From Haliea sp. E1-2-M8 (lineage in GTDB: Bacteria > Pseudomonadota > Gammaproteobacteria > Pseudomonadales > Halieaceae): DNA of 55,098 nt. The stretch covers positions 84,943 through 140,040 of the forward strand of contig NZ_JAUTDR010000012.1 of NCBI RefSeq assembly GCF_030649675.1, in the 5' to 3' direction. The notes beneath the pieces are model-generated. The model was not told the DNA's origin. It saw only the letters and a list, made by a program, of their open reading frames with translations, and searched no databases. This document shows, one piece after another, positions 43,718 to 51,142 of the stretch (positions are counted from its first letter, which is position 1; every line of letters begins with the position of its first letter). A program made the translations under genes and the position numbers.

Positions 43718-45502
43718 TCAGGAATCCAGGGGGGTAATTGAGGCGCGGTCCAGCTCGCCGTCAAAGCGCTGGATCAGCTGCTGTAGCAGCGGATCGTGCT
43801 CGATGGCCTGCTCCGCCTCCAACTGCCGCTCCGCGGCCCTGCGCGCGCTGCGCTGAGCGGGGGTTTCCAGCTGCGGGCGGCCGGGCTCTATGGAAACTGA
43901 CACCGGGGTGTCGAAGTAGTTCTGCAGCGCCAGGCGGATGCGGTCGGCGTGGCCGGGGTTGAACAGGGCCAGGTTGGTGTCGTCCAGCACGAATTGGAAG
44001 TCGCTGCCCTGCTGGGCCTGCAGGACGCAGTGGGAGGCGATGTTCTGCACGATGCCCGCGAGCCCCAGCTTCGCCAGCAGGTCCGGCCAGTCTTCGGGCG
44101 CCACCATTTGCGGCGCGGTGGCGCGGTCGATGCGGGGGGCTGGGGTTGCTGCGGCCGGCGGTGCAAAGGTGGACCTGACCCCATTTTCATGGTGGGCTGA
44201 TGTTGTTGCGGCCGGCGGTGCGGGTTGGGCTTGTGGTGCGGGCCCGGCTGGCGCGGGCTCAGTGGAGGCTGCGGGGGTCGGGTCTGGTTTCGCCGCACCC
44301 TCGCCGACTGTCGCGCGCTCAGCCGGCGCGAAAGTGGACCTGACCCCTTTTTCCGAACCCGAGTCCGAGCGTTCGGCGGAAGACTCATTACTCCCGCCAG
44401 CGCCGGAATCCGGCAACAGCGCCGGGCGGAAGGCCAGCATCCGCAGCAGGGTCATTTCAAAGCCGCTGCGGGGGTCCGCGGCGTGGGGCAGGTCGCGTTT
44501 GCCGTTCAGGGCCATCTGGTAGAACAGCTGGACATCTTCCGCGGTCAGCTTGCCCGCCAGCGCCTCGATGCGCTCGGCGTCGCCGCGGCTGTTGTCGCGC
44601 AATTCGGGCAGCACCTGGGCCACGGTGATCCGGTGCAGCAGCGACTGCATCTCCTCAAGGCTGGATTCAAAATCCGGCGCGTGTTCGGCCATGTGCGCCA
44701 CGGTTTCCAGCAGCGTCGCCGGCTCTCCCGCCGCGAGGGCGTCGAGCAACTGGTAGACAAAGCTCATGTCTACGGTGCCCAGCATGCTGCGCACTCCGGC
44801 TTCGGTGATGCTGCCGGAGCCGAAGGCGATGGCCTGGTCGGTGAGGCTCAGGGCGTCGCGCATGCTGCCATCCGCGGCGCGGCCGAGCAGCCACAGGGCC
44901 GGTTCCTCGAAGCGGATCATCTCCGCCTCCAGCACCTGGCCCAGGTGGCCGGCGATCTGCTCCGGCACCATGTTTTTCAGGTTGAACTGCAGGCAGCGCG
45001 ACAGCACCGTGGCTGGCAGTTTCTGCGGATCCGTGGTCGCGAGCAGAAATTTTACGTGCGGCGGTGGCTCTTCCAGGGTTTTCAGCAGCGCGTTGAAACT
45101 GCTGTTGGAGAGCATGTGTACCTCGTCGATCAGGTACACCTTGTAGCGCGAGCGGGTGGGCGCGTACTGCACGTTTTCCAGCAGGTCGCGGGTATCCTCC
45201 ACCTTGGTGCGGGAGGCGGCGTCGACTTCCAGCAGGTCCACGCTGCGGCCCTCGGCGATCTCGGTGCAGGAACTGCAGGTACCGCAGGGCTCGGAGCTGA
45301 CGCCGGTTTCGCAATTGAGGCTCTTGGCGAGAATACGGGCGATGGTGGTCTTGCCGACGCCGCGAGTGCCGGTAAACAGGTAGGCATGGTGCAGGCGGTC
45401 GTGGTCCAGGGCGTTAACCAGCGCCTGCAAAACGTGTTCCTGGCCGACCATTTCACTGAAACGGCGGGGGCGCCACTTGCGGGCGAGAACCTGATAGGAC
45501 AT
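43718..45502 (-). CDS. dnaX: DNA polymerase III subunits tau (and possibly gamma)
   Basis: The clamp-loader ATPase, 594 residues starting MSYQVLARKWRPRRF. Walker A is GTRGVGKTT (45-53) and the zinc-module cysteines are C64, C73, C76 and C79. LIDEVHML (Walker B) and the SRC motif (sensor/arginine finger) follow. The clamp-loader collar ends near residue 370, followed by a Pro/Ala-rich linker and the C-terminal tau domain. The linker contains two in-frame copies of an interspersed repeat, each read as GVRSTFAP. One is in a 57-base segment flanked by near-identical 20-base repeats. The first copy also supplies an A5-G4 run where a -1 slip would give a 394-residue gamma-like product. Upstream in-frame codons pass through another repeat copy and are not used. 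Confidence 0.97.
   Translation of the reverse strand: MSYQVLARKWRPRRFSEMVGQEHVLQALVNALDHDRLHHAYLFTGTRGVGKTTIARILAKSLNCETGVSSEPCGTCSSCTEIAEGRSVDLLEVDAASRTKVEDTRDLLENVQYAPTRSRYKVYLIDEVHMLSNSSFNALLKTLEEPPPHVKFLLATTDPQKLPATVLSRCLQFNLKNMVPEQIAGHLGQVLEAEMIRFEEPALWLLGRAADGSMRDALSLTDQAIAFGSGSITEAGVRSMLGTVDMSFVYQLLDALAAGEPATLLETVAHMAEHAPDFESSLEEMQSLLHRITVAQVLPELRDNSRGDAERIEALAGKLTAEDVQLFYQMALNGKRDLPHAADPRSGFEMTLLRMLAFRPALLPDSGAGGSNESSAERSDSGSEKGVRSTFAPAERATVGEGAAKPDPTPAASTEPAPAGPAPQAQPAPPAATTSAHHENGVRSTFAPPAAATPAPRIDRATAPQMVAPEDWPDLLAKLGLAGIVQNIASHCVLQAQQGSDFQFVLDDTNLALFNPGHADRIRLALQNYFDTPVSVSIEPGRPQLETPAQRSARRAAERQLEAEQAIEHDPLLQQLIQRFDGELDRASITPLDS
44145..44221 (-). repeat. 57-base in-frame insertion in dnaX carrying the interspersed repeat, with flanking direct repeats
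   Basis: GTTGCTGCGGCCGGCGGTGC (44145-44164) and GTTGTTGCGGCCGGCGGTGC (44202-44221) match at 19 of 20 bases. The 37 bases between them hold a repeat copy (GTGGACCTGACCCC, 44169-44182, opposite orientation to the copies upstream of dnaX). The period is 57 bases, exactly 19 codons. Confidence 0.8.
44331..44353 (-). repeat. second in-frame copy of the interspersed repeat in dnaX
   Basis: The core GTGGACCTGACCCC (44334-44347) has AAA on one side and TTTTT on the other. Read on the dnaX strand it encodes EKGVRSTFAP in the same frame as the other intragenic copy. No flanking direct repeat is seen. Confidence 0.8.
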
Positions 45503-45543
45503 TAAACAGCGGCCTTGCGGAAAAGCGTAGAGGATACACCAAC

Positions 45544-45572
45544 CCGGAAAAGGGGTCAGGTACATTTTCCGG
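45544..45572 (+). repeat. interspersed repeat copy with perfect inverted arms, upstream of dnaX
   Basis: CCGGAAAA (45544-45551) and TTTTCCGG (45565-45572) form an 8-base-pair stem enclosing GGGGTCAGGTACA. The core differs from the others by one base (TACA for TCCA). It lies in the dnaX leader, 42 bases before the start codon. Confidence 0.75.
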
Positions 45573-45589
45573 CTCCGCCCACCGAATAT

Positions 45590-45609
45590 AAAGGGTCAGG
45601 TCCACTTTT
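45590..45609 (+). repeat. interspersed repeat copy next to the SRP RNA 3' end
   Basis: GGGTCAGGTCCACTTTT (45593-45609) preceded by AAA, in direct orientation to the copy 41 bases away and 9 bases from the predicted 3' end of the SRP RNA. Confidence 0.8.
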
Positions 45610-45618
45610 GGGGATAGA

Positions 45619-45728
45619 GGCAACCCGAGCAGCCACACCCCGGCACACGCATCAGTAACTACCGTTGCTCCCTTCCGGGCCTGGCGGGGTTTGCTACCTG
45701 GCATTGCGAGGGGACCACCCGGGTCACC
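45619..45728 (-). ncRNA. ffs: signal recognition particle RNA (4.5S RNA)
   Basis: On the minus strand the conserved apical domain GCCAGGCCCGGAAGGGAGCA (the Ffh-binding loop) is followed by the return strand with GCGTGTGCCGGGGTGTGGC. The ends pair: GGTGACCCGGG at the 5' end (45728 downward) with the 3' GCTCGGGTTGCC (ending 45619). The result is one long hairpin of about 110 bases, the usual bacterial 4.5S size. Position upstream of dnaX matches Pseudomonas. The ends are estimated from pairing. Confidence 0.92.
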
Positions 45729-45737
45729 AAGCGCAGC

Positions 45738-45766
45738 ATTCTCCCCGAAACCCTCGCGGGCTGCAA
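45738..45766 (-). promoter_or_regulatory. putative SRP RNA promoter
   Basis: -35 TTGCAG (45761-45766), 17-base spacer, -10 GAGAAT (45738-45743), ending about 9 bases before the estimated RNA 5' end, with a GC-rich discriminator (GCTGCGC). Consensus match is moderate. Confidence 0.45.
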
Positions 45767-45784
45767 GCGAAGTCGGTCAAGGGC

Positions 45785-47092
45785 TCAGTTGGCCAGCACC
45801 AGGCGCAGGTCGTCAAACCAGATGCCGCCATTGAACTCGTGGTCGACCTCGCGATTGCCGGCGGAGTACAGGCGCAGGATCTGCCCGGGGCAGTCGGCGG
45901 GCACTGCGACATTGAATTCGAAGCGGCGCCAGTCGCCGCTGCCGAGCAGCAGTTCGCTCTCCCCCAGCAGTTGGTTGCCGCCGCTGCTGCAATGCAGGCG
46001 CCACTGCAGGCCGCGCCGGGCCTGCAGGCCGTCGGGGCGCGCCAGGCCGGACACGGTGTATTCACCGGGGCCGAGGAATACCTGCTGATAGAGGTGGTTG
46101 AAGCGCGCCCGCTTGCCGCTGAACGTTACCCGCAGGGCCCGCTGGCCGACCACGCCATAGGTGGTGCCGGTGGCGATGCTGAAGCCGGCATTGCGCGGGG
46201 TGCTGCTGAACCAGCCGAAGCCGCTGTTGGCCAGGGGTCGCTCGAAGCTGCCGTTGAACACGTACCCGAGCTCCTGCAGCGCTCCCGCGTCGAGGCCGTT
46301 GACCCACTGCAAATAAGCCTCGCCGACCTGGCCATCGCGGCGCAGGCGCTGCAGCCAGGCTTCCCGCTCCCAGGCTTCCAGGGGAGCTACGGCCGCTGTC
46401 TGGCGCATGCCGACCAATGTGCCCAGGGTATCGGCGCTGGCCGCATCCCGGGCCACATGACGGATAAAGGCCTGCCACCAACCCGGCGGCTCACGAGTGT
46501 ACGGCGCCAGAGCGGACTGCAGCTCGGGAGTCTCCGCCGCCAGCAATAGCAGCGGGAATACGTCGGCGGCCAGGCTGCGGTCCCCGGACAGGGCGGTGGC
46601 GAGATGCGCGATACCGCGCTTCACTTCGCCGCGTTCCAGCCAGTAGGCACCGATGGCGCGCTGCACCCGCGGGTCCACCGGCATCAGGCGATGGGCAGCG
46701 TCCATCATGTCATCCGCCAGCGCCTGTTCGCCCTGCCGGGCGCGCAAGCTGGCGAGGTCCACCAGCGGCCGGGCGTCCGCCGGGTTGCCCTCTACCGCCC
46801 GCTGCAGCCAGCTTTCGGCGGCGGCCCACTCACCGTCACGGATCAGCCAGCGGCCCATGAGGGCCTGGGCCCGGGGGTTATCCGGGCGCCACCAGAGCGC
46901 GCGCTCGACCGCGTCGCGGTCACCGGCGGCAGCCTGCTCCAGGTGATGCTCGGCCATGTTGATCGCCACGACCTGCCAGGCCAGCAATAACGCCAGTACC
47001 AGCAGCGCGCCACGCCAGACCGGCAGGGCGTGCCGCGGCGCCTCAGCGGCGGGCGGCGTAGGTTGCGGGCGGTAGGACTGTGCGTCGGGCAA
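45785..47092 (-). CDS. membrane-anchored TPR protein with C-terminal carbohydrate-binding-like domain
   Basis: A 435-residue protein. The short cytosolic N-terminus is proline-rich, and one helix lies at about 27-46 (GALLVLALLLAWQVVAINM). TPR-like helical repeats follow (about 50-170, with RALWWRPDNPRAQALMGRWL and AESWLQRAVEGNPADARPLV). The C-terminal 170 residues are beta-rich and read like a jelly-roll carbohydrate-binding module (NGSFERPLANSGFGWF ... GIWFDDLRLVLAN). The TTG start has AGGAG six bases upstream. It is the last gene of the exopolysaccharide operon, 21 bases after the J-domain gene. A role in polymer assembly or export is inferred. Confidence 0.8.
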   Translation of the reverse strand: MPDAQSYRPQPTPPAAEAPRHALPVWRGALLVLALLLAWQVVAINMAEHHLEQAAAGDRDAVERALWWRPDNPRAQALMGRWLIRDGEWAAAESWLQRAVEGNPADARPLVDLASLRARQGEQALADDMMDAAHRLMPVDPRVQRAIGAYWLERGEVKRGIAHLATALSGDRSLAADVFPLLLLAAETPELQSALAPYTREPPGWWQAFIRHVARDAASADTLGTLVGMRQTAAVAPLEAWEREAWLQRLRRDGQVGEAYLQWVNGLDAGALQELGYVFNGSFERPLANSGFGWFSSTPRNAGFSIATGTTYGVVGQRALRVTFSGKRARFNHLYQQVFLGPGEYTVSGLARPDGLQARRGLQWRLHCSSGGNQLLGESELLLGSGDWRRFEFNVAVPADCPGQILRLYSAGNREVDHEFNGGIWFDDLRLVLAN

Positions 47093-47113
47093 GTGGATCT
47101 CCTGGTGGTGCTC

Positions 47114-48799
47114 TCAGTGGTAGTACAGCGCAACGATGGCGGGTCCGGCCGGAGTCTGCTCGACCTCCAGGGTGATCATCAACTCGCCGCTGGCGGGCTC
47201 GCCGCCGTCGAGCGGAACAGTGGTGACCCGGGCGGGACCGGTACCGCGGCTGTGGAACGGGCTGTGGTACTCCCACAGCATCTGGCCGAAGCGTATCTCC
47301 CGGGTTTCCGGGCGGGCGAAAAAGCCGCTGTAGAGATCGCGGATTGCAGCCCGGCCGCGGGCATCGGAGGTGTCCGCGTTTTCCGCGAACAGGGCGCTGA
47401 AATGCTGGGCATCGCCGGCTTCGTAGCTGCGGGCGAAGGCCGCCACCACCGCGCCTAGCTGGGCGCCGTCCAGGGCAGGCAGGCCCGGGGCTGGGGCTGG
47501 GGATGAATGGAGCTCCTCCTGGATTGCCGGGGGCTGCCCAACCGCTGGCGCGATTGCGGCTTGTGATGCGGGCACGGATTCGGCTTCGGGTGCGGGCTCT
47601 GCTACCGCGACCGTTTCGAACTCTAGCCCGGGATTGGGTTCGCTTAAGGGTGCTGGCCCCGGGTCCGGGTCCGACCTGGGCCCGGGCGCTGGCTCAGACA
47701 CGGTCTCGGAAAACTGCGCCAGCCGCGGCAGCGCTGCGGACTTGGCCTTGGCCGCAGCGACCACTGATTCACCGGCCTTTGACTCGGGCAAGGACGACTG
47801 CCGGGTATCCTCGGGAGTCCGCACAATCGGTTCCGCGGCTGTGCTTGCTGCCGGCTGCCCCGCCTGCCGCCGGGGCCGCGTCGCCGCTCCGGGCCCCCGT
47901 ACCGCGCTGGTAGCAGTGGCCAGGCGCTCACGCACCCGCTGTTCCAGTTCGGCGCTGGTGGCGCGGCGGGGGGCGGTTCGGGTGGCGGGGGCAGAGCGCG
48001 CCGAAGTGTCTCCCCCCTGCCCCGCGGCTGTACCCTCAACGCCCGGGAGCCGATCGGCCTCCGTTATCGGTCGCGTTTGCCTGGTGTCCGCTTTCCCGGA
48101 CGCCCCCAGCGCCGGTTCGCGATCCGCTATCCGCAGCTCCTGCGGAGCGGGTTTGGCGATCAGCCACAGCAGCACCAGCAGCAGCGGCAGGCCGAACAGC
48201 AGACCCAGCACCAGGCGCGGCGACAGGCCCGCGAGGATGCCGGCCAAAGGCCGCGCGGCCGTCCGGGCACCTGCCGCGGATGCTCGCGCCGTGGCAGCGG
48301 TGCCGCTGTTGGCTTCCCTGCCCCGAGCCAATACTGCGTCGAAGGCATCCGGCGGTGGCAGGCCGGCGTCGTAGCTGCCGCGTTTGGCCGGGGTGCGGAG
48401 CTGGTTCCAGGCTTCGTTGATCGCCGGGGCATAGAGCGTTTCCCAGCCCTCACTGTCCAGGTCGCGGTCCGGGTGAAACAGGCGGATCAGGTAGTGGTAA
48501 TGCTGGCGGATCAGCGCGCTGTCGGCATCGCGAGCCACCCCGAGGGTGCGGTAGTAGTCACCGCGGGCTTCCAGCAGGGCCTGCTTGATAAAAAAGATGA
48601 CCGCGGCGTGGCACTCCTGCGGGCTACTGCCGAGGCGCGCGGCGGTGTCGTCGATCTGCTCCGGGGCCAGGGCGTGAGCGTGGGCCGCCAGCAGTTCGGT
48701 CACCCCCGCCGGCAGGGGCACCCGTGCATCGCGCAACTGCGCGTACTGCCCCGGGGCGCGATAGAAGGCCAGCGCCGTCGGTAACAGCTCGGGAATCAT
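47114..48799 (-). CDS. membrane protein with cytosolic J domain and C-terminal NTF2-like domain
   Basis: A protein of about 561 residues. A helical N-terminal segment of 80 residues precedes a J domain at about 80-145 with the HPD triad at 109-111 (RLFHPDRDL). One membrane helix lies at about 196-215. A long Pro/Glu/Ala-rich linker follows, then a C-terminal domain (about 445-561) that looks like a SnoaL/NTF2 fold (AFARSYEAGDAQHFSALFAENADT). If the linker is exported, the protein joins a cytosolic DnaK-recruiting J domain to a periplasmic sensor or binding domain. The ATG at 48797-48799 is preferred over a TTG three codons earlier. Its place between the BY-kinase and TPR genes ties it to polysaccharide production. 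Confidence 0.82.
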   Translation of the reverse strand: MIPELLPTALAFYRAPGQYAQLRDARVPLPAGVTELLAAHAHALAPEQIDDTAARLGSSPQECHAAVIFFIKQALLEARGDYYRTLGVARDADSALIRQHYHYLIRLFHPDRDLDSEGWETLYAPAINEAWNQLRTPAKRGSYDAGLPPPDAFDAVLARGREANSGTAATARASAAGARTAARPLAGILAGLSPRLVLGLLFGLPLLLVLLWLIAKPAPQELRIADREPALGASGKADTRQTRPITEADRLPGVEGTAAGQGGDTSARSAPATRTAPRRATSAELEQRVRERLATATSAVRGPGAATRPRRQAGQPAASTAAEPIVRTPEDTRQSSLPESKAGESVVAAAKAKSAALPRLAQFSETVSEPAPGPRSDPDPGPAPLSEPNPGLEFETVAVAEPAPEAESVPASQAAIAPAVGQPPAIQEELHSSPAPAPGLPALDGAQLGAVVAAFARSYEAGDAQHFSALFAENADTSDARGRAAIRDLYSGFFARPETREIRFGQMLWEYHSPFHSRGTGPARVTTVPLDGGEPASGELMITLEVEQTPAGPAIVALYYH

Positions 48800-48814
48800 G
48801 CCCGCCAAACCGCG

Positions 48815-51124
48815 TCAGGCGCGACGGGGCGCCGCCGCCTCGTCATTCGCAGCCGCCACCTGTTCCGGCGTGGCCCCGTAGCTGTAGCTGTACTGGTAGT
48901 CGTAGCCGTAGCCGTAGCTGCTCTTGGACATGTCGAACTTGGTCATTACCGCCCCCAATACGTTGGCGCGGGAGTGGCGCAGGCGCTTCAGCGCCGCTTC
49001 CACCGCGCCCTGACGGGTGCTGTTGGCCTGCACCACCAGCAGGGTGGCCTGGGCCACATCGCCGAGAATCAGCGCGTCCGCCAGCCCCAGCAGGGGTGGG
49101 CTGTCGATGATCACGTAGTCGAAGCGCTTGGCCCCCAGGCTGGCCAGGTCTATCATCCGGGCGCCGTGCAGCAGTTCGGCCGGGTTCGGCGGAATGGGCC
49201 CGCTGCTCATCAGGAACAGGCCCTTGACCCCGGTGGGCTGGGTCACCTCCGCCGGGTCTGCGGCACCGGACAGGTAATTGCTGAGCCCCTTGTGGTTGGG
49301 CACGTCGAAGGCTTTGTGCAGGCTGGGGTTGCGCAGGTCGGCATCAATCAGCAGCACGTTGGCGCCGGTCTGGCACAGGTTGATGGCCGCACTGACCGCG
49401 GTGGTGGTCTTGCCCTCCCCGGCGCTGGCACTGGTCACATGCAGCACCCTGGGTACGCCCTCGGCGGTGCTGAAGCTCAGCGCCGTGCGCATGGAGCGGT
49501 AGGCCTCGGCAAAGGCCGAGGTGGGCTGATGGAAGGCCAGTAGCGCGGCCCCCGCCCCGCGCAGTTCCCGCTCCGGGACCTTGGGAATCACCCCGAGCAC
49601 CGGTTTGCCGAGCAGTTTCTCCAGCTCCGGACTGCTTTTCAAGGTGTCATCCAGCAGTTCGAACAGGAAGGCGAGCCCGACCCCCGCGAACAGCCCCAGG
49701 ACCAGCGCCAGGGCAATGCTGCGTTTGATATTGGGGCTGTAGGGTCCACGCGGCACCGCGGCCGCATCCACCACCGAAATATTGTTGTTGGCGATGCCGG
49801 CTGCCACGCCCACTTCCTTCATCCGCTGCAGCAAGCCGTCGTAGAGTTCGCGGTTGGTGTCGACTTCACGCTTCAGGGTGGTGAAGTCGGTGCTGCTCTC
49901 CTCCAGCTGCAGGATTTCCTCGCGGGTGGCGGCGATGCTCTCCTGCAGCTTTACCTCGTCGCGCAGGCGGGTCTGGAATTCCACCCGGATGCTGTCGCGG
50001 ATGTTGGCCACCTCGCGCTCTATTTCCGCGTCCACTTCCTCGATCTTGCTCGCCAACTGCACCATGGCCGGGTAGTCGGGCTTGAACAGGCGTGCCAGTT
50101 CGCTGCGTTCCGTTTGCAGGGCCACCTTGCGCTTTTTCAGTTCCTGGATGACCTGGCTTTCCAGCATCTGCGGCATGCTGTCCAGGTCCGCCGCGAGCAT
50201 TTCCTGGTAGCGGGACTCGGCGCTGATGCGCTCGCTCTCCGCCGTCACCTGGGCGCTGCTGAGGGAGCGCAACTTGTCGGTCAGGGTGCCCAGCTTGTCC
50301 TCGGTGCTGACGATACCGCGGGCCTGGGTGTATTCCAGGAACACCCGCTCGGAGTCCTCGAGGTCCGCCCGCACCTGCTTGATGCGCTCATCGAGGAAGC
50401 TCTTGGCGTAGGTGGAGGCCTCGAAGCGGCGCTCCAGGTTCATGTCCACGTAGGCCCCGGCCAGGGTGTTGACCACCAGCGCCGCCTCGCGGGGGTCGGG
50501 GCTGGTGTAATGCAGGCGCACCAGGCGGGAGTTGCGCACCGGTTCCACGGTCAGGTTGGAGAGGAAGCGGCCCTCCAGATTGGGGGCCTGTGCCGGTTCC
50601 GGTTCGGCGCTGGTAGCGGTGTCGGGCGCCGCACCAAACAGACCGCCGAGCATGGCCTTGAACCCGTCCAGGGGGCCGGCCTCGGCTTCGGTTTCGGCGG
50701 CCACCGGCGGCTGCAGGCCCAACTGGTCGATAACCCGGCGCGCCAGGTTGCGGCTCTGCAGCAGCTCGTACTGGGTCTCGTAGAAATCGCGGCTGCCGGA
50801 CTCGGATGCCACCACGTCCTCGAATTCGACGATATTGCTGGATTCGCGCTCAATCTGCACCGTGGTGCTGGCGCGGAAGATCGGCGTCTGCATCGCGGTG
50901 TACACGGTGCCCGCCACCACGATGACCAGCGCGGTCACCAGCACGGTCCAGCGCCGGCGCACCAGCATGGCCCAAAGCTCGCGCAGGTCGATGACTTCGT
51001 CATCCCGCTCTACCGCGGCGTTCTGCAGGTTTTCCTCATAGCGGGCGAGCTGCTTGCGCATCTCCGCGATTACCAGCTGGTGATCCGGGGCGACAGGCTC
51101 GTTGCGGGGTGTGTCTGAACTCAT
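48815..51124 (-). CDS. polysaccharide biosynthesis tyrosine autokinase (Wzc-like BY-kinase)
   Basis: A 769-residue polysaccharide co-polymerase fused to a BY-kinase. An N-terminal Wzz domain is bounded by helices at about 61-79 and 469-490, with a large periplasmic coiled-coil region (about 235-430). The cytosolic kinase has Walker A SASAGEGKTT (565-574), Walker A' LLIDADLRNP (591-600) and Walker B VIIDSPP (671-677). The C-terminal tyrosine cluster is a strict alternation: Tyr737, 739, 741, 743, 745, 747 and 749. It controls chain length and export with the Wza-like protein encoded 18 bases upstream, and is dephosphorylated by a phosphatase, probably the PHP enzyme at 53602. Confidence 0.95.
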   Translation of the reverse strand: MSSDTPRNEPVAPDHQLVIAEMRKQLARYEENLQNAAVERDDEVIDLRELWAMLVRRRWTVLVTALVIVVAGTVYTAMQTPIFRASTTVQIERESSNIVEFEDVVASESGSRDFYETQYELLQSRNLARRVIDQLGLQPPVAAETEAEAGPLDGFKAMLGGLFGAAPDTATSAEPEPAQAPNLEGRFLSNLTVEPVRNSRLVRLHYTSPDPREAALVVNTLAGAYVDMNLERRFEASTYAKSFLDERIKQVRADLEDSERVFLEYTQARGIVSTEDKLGTLTDKLRSLSSAQVTAESERISAESRYQEMLAADLDSMPQMLESQVIQELKKRKVALQTERSELARLFKPDYPAMVQLASKIEEVDAEIEREVANIRDSIRVEFQTRLRDEVKLQESIAATREEILQLEESSTDFTTLKREVDTNRELYDGLLQRMKEVGVAAGIANNNISVVDAAAVPRGPYSPNIKRSIALALVLGLFAGVGLAFLFELLDDTLKSSPELEKLLGKPVLGVIPKVPERELRGAGAALLAFHQPTSAFAEAYRSMRTALSFSTAEGVPRVLHVTSASAGEGKTTTAVSAAINLCQTGANVLLIDADLRNPSLHKAFDVPNHKGLSNYLSGAADPAEVTQPTGVKGLFLMSSGPIPPNPAELLHGARMIDLASLGAKRFDYVIIDSPPLLGLADALILGDVAQATLLVVQANSTRQGAVEAALKRLRHSRANVLGAVMTKFDMSKSSYGYGYDYQYSYSYGATPEQVAAANDEAAAPRRA

Positions 51125-51142
51125 CTCAAGTGTACTGCCGTG

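Noticed and set aside
47068-47075. GGCGGTAG, resembling the RfaH ops/JUMPstart element of polysaccharide operons
   Set aside because: It lies on the plus strand within the coding start of a minus-strand gene, so it faces the wrong way.
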